Assembly (NCBI GenBank): GCA_027317105.1 | Contig: DAHVFH010000033.1 | Coordinates: 1-10,381 of the forward strand | From: Cytophagales bacterium | GTDB taxonomy: Bacteria; Bacteroidota; Bacteroidia; Cytophagales; Cyclobacteriaceae | DNA length: 10,381 nucleotides | Direction of reading: 5' to 3' | Shown: positions 7,613-10,381 of the stretch, in pieces | Layout of the letters: every line of letters starts with the position of its first letter | How positions within the stretch are numbered: position 1 is the first letter of the stretch | The notes under the pieces: generated by a model | Told to the model about the DNA's origin: nothing | Seen by the model: the letters and a program-made list of their open reading frames with translations, nothing else | The model's database searches: none | Translations under genes and position numbers: made by a program

Positions 7613-9337
7613 ATGATTATCCTCGGCCTCAATGCCTACCATGCAGATTCCTCCGCTGCTATTTTTAAAGACGGAACGCTCATTGCGGCCACGGAAGAAG
7701 AACGTTTTCGAAGAATTAAACATTGGGCAGGATTTCCCAGCGAAGCCATAAAGTTTTGCTTAAGGGAGGCGGGTGTTTCCCTGGCAGAGGTCGATTATGT
7801 TTGCATTGGTCGCGACCCGAAAGCAAAGTTCTGGAAAAAAGTGCTTTTTGTTTTGAAGAACATTGGAAGGCGAAATTCCCTTCTTGCGGATCGGTTAAAG
7901 AATACAAAGAAAGTATCAAGCCTTGAAAGTGAGTTGGCTGCACTTAGCGGGTTAACGGAGTCGGATATTAAACCTAAAATCGTTCAGGTAGAACACCACC
8001 GTAGCCACCTTGCTTCCACCTTTTTTGCCAGCCCATTTGAGGAAGCAGCCATTTTATCCATTGACGGTTCGGGCGACTTTTCCACCACCATGATTGCCGT
8101 AGGAAAAGGAAACCAGATTCAGGTACTTGATTCCATTGACTTTCCGGTATCCGCTGGATTATTTTACACTGCTTTCACCCAGTATCTTGGTTTTCCACAC
8201 TATGGTGACGAATACAAAGTGATGGGGTTGGCCCCCTATGGAAATCCAGTCTACGTTGAAGGGGTGAGGCGGGTTTTGAACTTCAGATCGGATGGGTTGT
8301 TTGATTGGGATGATGATTATTTTGCACCCACCACACAAATCAAGTTGGACTACTCCACCCACGTTCCGGTCATCTCCACACTTTATGGAGAAAAAATGGT
8401 AAAGACTTTTGGCCCACCTCGGCTGGAAGGAGAGGCGTTAACACAAAAACATAAAGACTTGGCCGCCAGTGTCCAAAAAGTATGTGAGGAATTGATTCTG
8501 CATATTTTAAATCATCTTCAGGCAAAGACAGGCTTGAAGAATATTTGCCTGGCCGGTGGGGTGGCACAAAATTCCGTGGCCAACGGGAAAATTTTAGAAA
8601 AGACAAAATTTAAAAACCTTTACATTCCTTCAGCGGGCCACGATGCGGGCATCAGCATGGGCAGCGCGTTGTACACGTACCACCATATTTTAAAATATCC
8701 AAGATGTGAGGCCATTTTTTCGGCCTATACGGGGAGCAGGTTTTCTAATGAGGAAATTGAAAAGATATTAAAAGCGAATAATATCCAATACCAGAGATTG
8801 ACTGATGATGAATTGTATGATAAAATTACAGACAAATTAATTGAACCCGGAGTGGTGGGATGGTTTTCGGGGAGGGCAGAGTTTGGCCCGAGGGCTTTGG
8901 GGGCACGCTCCATTCTTGCTGATCCGAGAAATTCTAAAGCAAAGGATCTATTGAATTCAAAAATAAAGCGAAGAGAGAGTTTTCGGCCTTTTGCACCTTC
9001 AATCCTAAAAGAATATGTGGACGAATATTTTGAAAAAGTCGAGGATGTTCCTTTTATGGAAAAGGTGTTCCCGATCCGAACAGAGAAACGTGAAATTATT
9101 CCTGCAGTTACACACGTAGACGGCACGGGTCGTTTGCAAACAGTGTCCAAAGAAGTGTCACCACGCTATCACGCCCTGATAGAACGGTTCCGACAAAAAA
9201 CAGGGGTACCTATTCTGCTCAATACTTCTTTCAATGAAAATGAGCCAATAGTAAACACACCACAAGAAGCGTTGGACTGTTTCCTACGAACGCAAATGGA
9301 TATGCTTGTACTTGAGAACTGTGTGATTGAACGATAA
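7613..9337 (+). CDS. Carbamoyltransferase, NodU/CmcH (TobZ) family
   Basis: The protein has 574 residues, full length for the family. It opens with ILGLNAYHADSSAA (3-16), the usual N-terminal signature. VEHHRSHLASTFF (126-138) supplies the conserved histidines (128, 129, 132) expected to hold the metal and take part in carbamoyl transfer, and SIDGSGD (149-155) follows. LAGGVAQNSVANGK (313-326) and PSAGHDAGISMG (339-350) fit the ATP-binding ASKHA-type fold. The C-terminal YrdC-like domain has GWFSGRAEFGPRALGARS (416-433) and LLNTSFNENEPIV (535-547). The family uses carbamoyl phosphate and ATP, through carbamoyl adenylate, to carbamoylate a hydroxyl on a sugar or antibiotic. At the end of a polysaccharide operon it probably carbamoylates a sugar of the glycan or a nucleotide-sugar precursor; that acceptor is inferred. 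It is separated by 45 bases from the preceding gene, unlike the overlapping genes upstream. Confidence 0.93.
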   Translation: MIILGLNAYHADSSAAIFKDGTLIAATEEERFRRIKHWAGFPSEAIKFCLREAGVSLAEVDYVCIGRDPKAKFWKKVLFVLKNIGRRNSLLADRLKNTKKVSSLESELAALSGLTESDIKPKIVQVEHHRSHLASTFFASPFEEAAILSIDGSGDFSTTMIAVGKGNQIQVLDSIDFPVSAGLFYTAFTQYLGFPHYGDEYKVMGLAPYGNPVYVEGVRRVLNFRSDGLFDWDDDYFAPTTQIKLDYSTHVPVISTLYGEKMVKTFGPPRLEGEALTQKHKDLAASVQKVCEELILHILNHLQAKTGLKNICLAGGVAQNSVANGKILEKTKFKNLYIPSAGHDAGISMGSALYTYHHILKYPRCEAIFSAYTGSRFSNEEIEKILKANNIQYQRLTDDELYDKITDKLIEPGVVGWFSGRAEFGPRALGARSILADPRNSKAKDLLNSKIKRRESFRPFAPSILKEYVDEYFEKVEDVPFMEKVFPIRTEKREIIPAVTHVDGTGRLQTVSKEVSPRYHALIERFRQKTGVPILLNTSFNENEPIVNTPQEALDCFLRTQMDMLVLENCVIER

Positions 9338-9372
9338 GTCCGTGATTGGGCTTAAGCCTCATCAAAGTAACG

Positions 9373-9420
9373 CGTCATTGCGAGTACCTGGGCGGGAAGC
9401 GTGTGTGGACGAAGCAATCT
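9373..9420 (+). repeat. Direct element F1, long type (GGGCGGGA centre)
   Basis: The first copy begins 36 bases after the carbamoyltransferase stop. It is 48 bases long with outer arms ATTGC and GCAAT. Its centre reads TACCTGGGCGGGAAGCG then TGTGTGGACG, the long variant also seen at 9683, 9994 and 10055. It is followed directly by inverted element R1. Confidence 0.85.
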
Positions 9421-9445
9421 CCTTTTGAGAAGGCCAATCCTTAGC

Positions 9446-9494
9446 AGACTGCTTCGCCCCGCGACAAAAGCCTACGCTGGTGCTCGCAGTGACG
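9446..9494 (-). repeat. Inverted element R1
   Basis: It runs from AGACTGCTTCG to CTCGCAGTGACG. Its reverse complement begins CGTCACTGCGAG and ends CGAAGCAGTCT, so it is a diverged copy of the direct element with ACTGC/GCAGT outer arms instead of ATTGC/GCAAT. The central part differs strongly from the direct copies. Confidence 0.85.
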
Positions 9495-9502
9495 GTGGTA
9501 TT

Positions 9503-9730
9503 CGTCATTGCGAGTACCTGCCAGGGAGGTGCGCGGCACGAAGCAATCTCCTCGAAGTAACACGTCATTGCGAGTACCTGCCAGGGAAGTGCGCGGCACG
9601 AAGCAATCCCATCGAAGTAACACGTCATTGCGAGTACCTGCCAGGGAGGTGCGCGGCACGAAGCAATCCCATCGAAGTAACACGTCATTGCGAGTACCTG
9701 GGCGGGATGCGTGTGGGGACGAAGCAATCT
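9503..9730 (+). repeat. Direct elements F2-F5 in tandem, 60-base period
   Basis: Four copies start at 9503, 9563, 9623 and 9683, exactly 60 bases apart. F2, F3 and F4 are almost identical, with centre TACCTGCCAGGGAGGTG or its one-base variant and then CGCGGCAC; F5 is the long GGGCGGGA type. The near identity of F2-F4 suggests recent tandem duplication or gene conversion. Confidence 0.88.
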
Positions 9731-9755
9731 CATCGAACGAAGCCCAAGACTTAGG

Positions 9756-9805
9756 AGACTGCTTCGCCCCTCCACTAAAACCCTACGCTGGTGCTCGCAG
9801 TGACG
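9756..9805 (-). repeat. Inverted element R2
   Basis: This second inverted copy follows F5 through the spacer catcgaacgaagcccaag plus acttagg. The outer arms ACTGC/GCAGT are intact. Its centre (CCCTCCACTAAAACCC) differs from R1 and R4. Confidence 0.85.
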
Positions 9806-9813
9806 GTGGTATT

Positions 9814-10102
9814 CGTCATTGCGAGTGTCAGCATGGGAAGTGCGCGGCACGAAGCAATCCCACCGAAGTAACACGTCATTGCGAGTTCCAGCATGGAAGA
9901 TGCGCGGCACGAAGCAATCCCATCAAAGTAACACGTCATTGCGAGTACCTGCCAGGGAGGTGCGCGGTACGAAGCAATCCCATCGAAGTAACACGTCATT
10001 GCGAGTACCTGGGCGGGATGCGTGTGGGGACGAAGCAATCTCATCGAAGTAACACGTCATTGCGAGTACCTGGGCGGGAAGCGTGTGGGGACGAAGCAAT
10101 CT
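9814..10102 (+). repeat. Direct elements F6-F10 in tandem, 60-61-base period
   Basis: Five copies start at 9814, 9874, 9934, 9994 and 10055. F6 has a GTCAGCATGGGAA centre and F7 has TTCCAGCATGGAA, a perfect five-pair stem. F8 is the common type with GGTAC in place of GGCAC. F9 and F10 are the long GGGCGGGA type, which explains the single 61-base step from F9 to F10. Confidence 0.88.
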
Positions 10103-10127
10103 CATCAAACGAAGCCCAAGACTTAGG

Positions 10128-10175
10128 AGACTGCTTCGCCCAACCACAAAAGCCTACGCTGGGCTCGCAGTGACG
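10128..10175 (-). repeat. Inverted element R3
   Basis: This third inverted copy is one base shorter near GCTGGGCTCGC than R1. The spacer that links it to F10 (aaacgaagcccaagactt) is nearly the same as the one before R2, and F5/R2 and F10/R3 are both 372 bases apart, so a larger block was probably duplicated. Confidence 0.85.
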
Positions 10176-10183
10176 GTGGTATT

Positions 10184-10230
10184 CGTCATTGCGAGTACCT
10201 GCCAGGGAGGTGCGCGGTACGAAGCAATCT
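10184..10230 (+). repeat. Direct element F11
   Basis: This is a single common-type copy (CCAGGGAGG centre, GGTAC variant) between R3 and R4. Its end GAAGCAATCTCCT (10221-10233) pairs with AGGAGACTGCTTC (10253-10265) of R4 with one mismatch in 13, so F11 and R4 could form a long hairpin. Confidence 0.85.
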
Positions 10231-10255
10231 CCTTGTTAGGAGACCAATCCTTAGG

Positions 10256-10304
10256 AGACTGCTTCGCCCCGCGACAAAAGCCTACGCTGGTGCTCGCAGT
10301 GACG
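10256..10304 (-). repeat. Inverted element R4
   Basis: This copy is nearly identical to R1, including the CCCCGCGACAAAAGCC centre. It ends GACGGTGCTTCT instead of GACGGTGGTATT at its outer flank. The outer arms ACTGC/GCAGT are intact. Confidence 0.85.
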
Positions 10305-10312
10305 GTGCTTCT

Positions 10313-10381
10313 CGTCATTGCGAGTGTCAGCATGGGAAGTGCGCGGCACGAAGCAATCCCATCGAAGTAACACGTCATTGC
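10313..10381 (+). repeat. Direct elements F12 and start of F13 (cut by window edge)
   Basis: F12 (10313-10359) has the same GTCAGCATGGGAA centre as F6 and, like F6, directly follows an inverted copy. The usual linker and the first nine bases of F13 (from 10373) run to the end of the window, so the array continues beyond it. Confidence 0.85.

Larger units (their letters stand above)
9338..10381. repeat. Array of structured interspersed repeats, direct and inverted copies (continues past window)
   Basis: This stretch of just over 1 kb has no credible gene. From 9373 it consists of copies of a 47-48 base element that starts CGTCATTGCGAG and ends GAAGCAATC. Direct copies start at 9373, 9503, 9563, 9623, 9683, 9814, 9874, 9934, 9994, 10055, 10184, 10313 and 10373 (cut by the edge). 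Inverted, diverged copies lie at 9446-9494, 9756-9805, 10128-10175 and 10256-10304. Neighbouring direct copies are joined by a near-constant 13-base linker of the form catcgaagtaaca. One 60-base unit counted by hand has 35 G or C, clearly richer than the genes. Elements with CATTGCGAG...GAAGCAATC ends are, from memory, a family scattered through intergenic DNA of many bacteria; I cannot confirm this here. The first 35 bases (9338-9372) hold only a perfect ten-base palindrome, GGCTTAAGCC at 9349-9358. Confidence 0.93.

Noticed and set aside
8725..9150. Reverse-strand open frame of 141 codons inside the carbamoyltransferase gene
   Set aside because: It lies opposite the conserved C-terminal domain of a clear gene and shows no domain features.
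9349..9358. Palindrome GGCTTAAGCC after the carbamoyltransferase gene, considered as a terminator
   Set aside because: It has no loop and no following T-run, so it cannot act as a standard intrinsic terminator.
9503..9730. CRISPR array
   Set aside because: The spacing is regular, but the sequence between the conserved ends is itself conserved from unit to unit, copies occur in both orientations, and there are no unique spacers or cas genes.
9362..10378. Several open frames of 60-220 codons on both strands across the repeat array (arginine/serine-rich repeated peptides)
   Set aside because: They are translations of the 60-base repeat, whose period is a multiple of three, so frames stay open by chance. 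They overlap each other on both strands, have no domain pattern, and change phase where a 61-base unit occurs.

Overview
The window looks like a chromosomal surface-polysaccharide (O-antigen, capsule or exopolysaccharide) locus from a member of the Bacteroidota, probably Cytophagales-like. The basis is the AT-rich coding sequence with Lys/Ile/Phe/Asn-rich proteins, the lack of clear Shine-Dalgarno sequences before most starts, and matches to the Bacteroidota promoter form TAnnTTTG in the two gene gaps where a promoter would be expected. The genus cannot be fixed from sequence alone.

Layout: all genes are on the + strand and tightly packed. Positions 1-187 hold the 3' end of a GT-B (family 4) glycosyltransferase. 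Next come a class I SAM methyltransferase (181-1044), an FkbM-family methyltransferase (1094-1843), a GT-A type transferase with a DADE motif (1840-2691), a family 4 glycosyltransferase (2691-3863), a multi-spanning Wzy-like oligosaccharide repeat-unit polymerase (3860-5272), two more family 4 glycosyltransferases (5292-6404 and 6401-7567), and a full-length NodU/CmcH-type carbamoyltransferase (7613-9337). Most junctions are ATGA or TAATG overlaps, so the cluster is probably one translationally coupled operon. Two internal promoters are possible, before the FkbM gene and before the carbamoyltransferase gene.

Working model (inference): the transferases build an oligosaccharide unit on a lipid carrier, the membrane protein polymerises it, and the methyltransferases and carbamoyltransferase decorate it. 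No flippase, initiating sugar-phosphate transferase, export protein or nucleotide-sugar synthesis gene lies in the window, so these must be elsewhere.

From about 36 bases after the carbamoyltransferase stop to the end of the window there is no gene. Instead there is a GC-rich array of about 1 kb: thirteen direct copies (the last cut by the window edge) of a 47-48 base quasi-palindromic element beginning CGTCATTGCGAG and ending GAAGCAATC, usually repeating every 60-61 bases, interspersed with four diverged copies in inverted orientation. The two orientations carry matched base changes on both arms of their outer stem (ATTGC/GCAAT against ACTGC/GCAGT), and one direct copy has a compensating change in an inner stem. 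This suggests selection or a copying mechanism that preserves a folded structure. The array is the most interesting part of the window. Open reading frames that cross it are by-products of the repeat.
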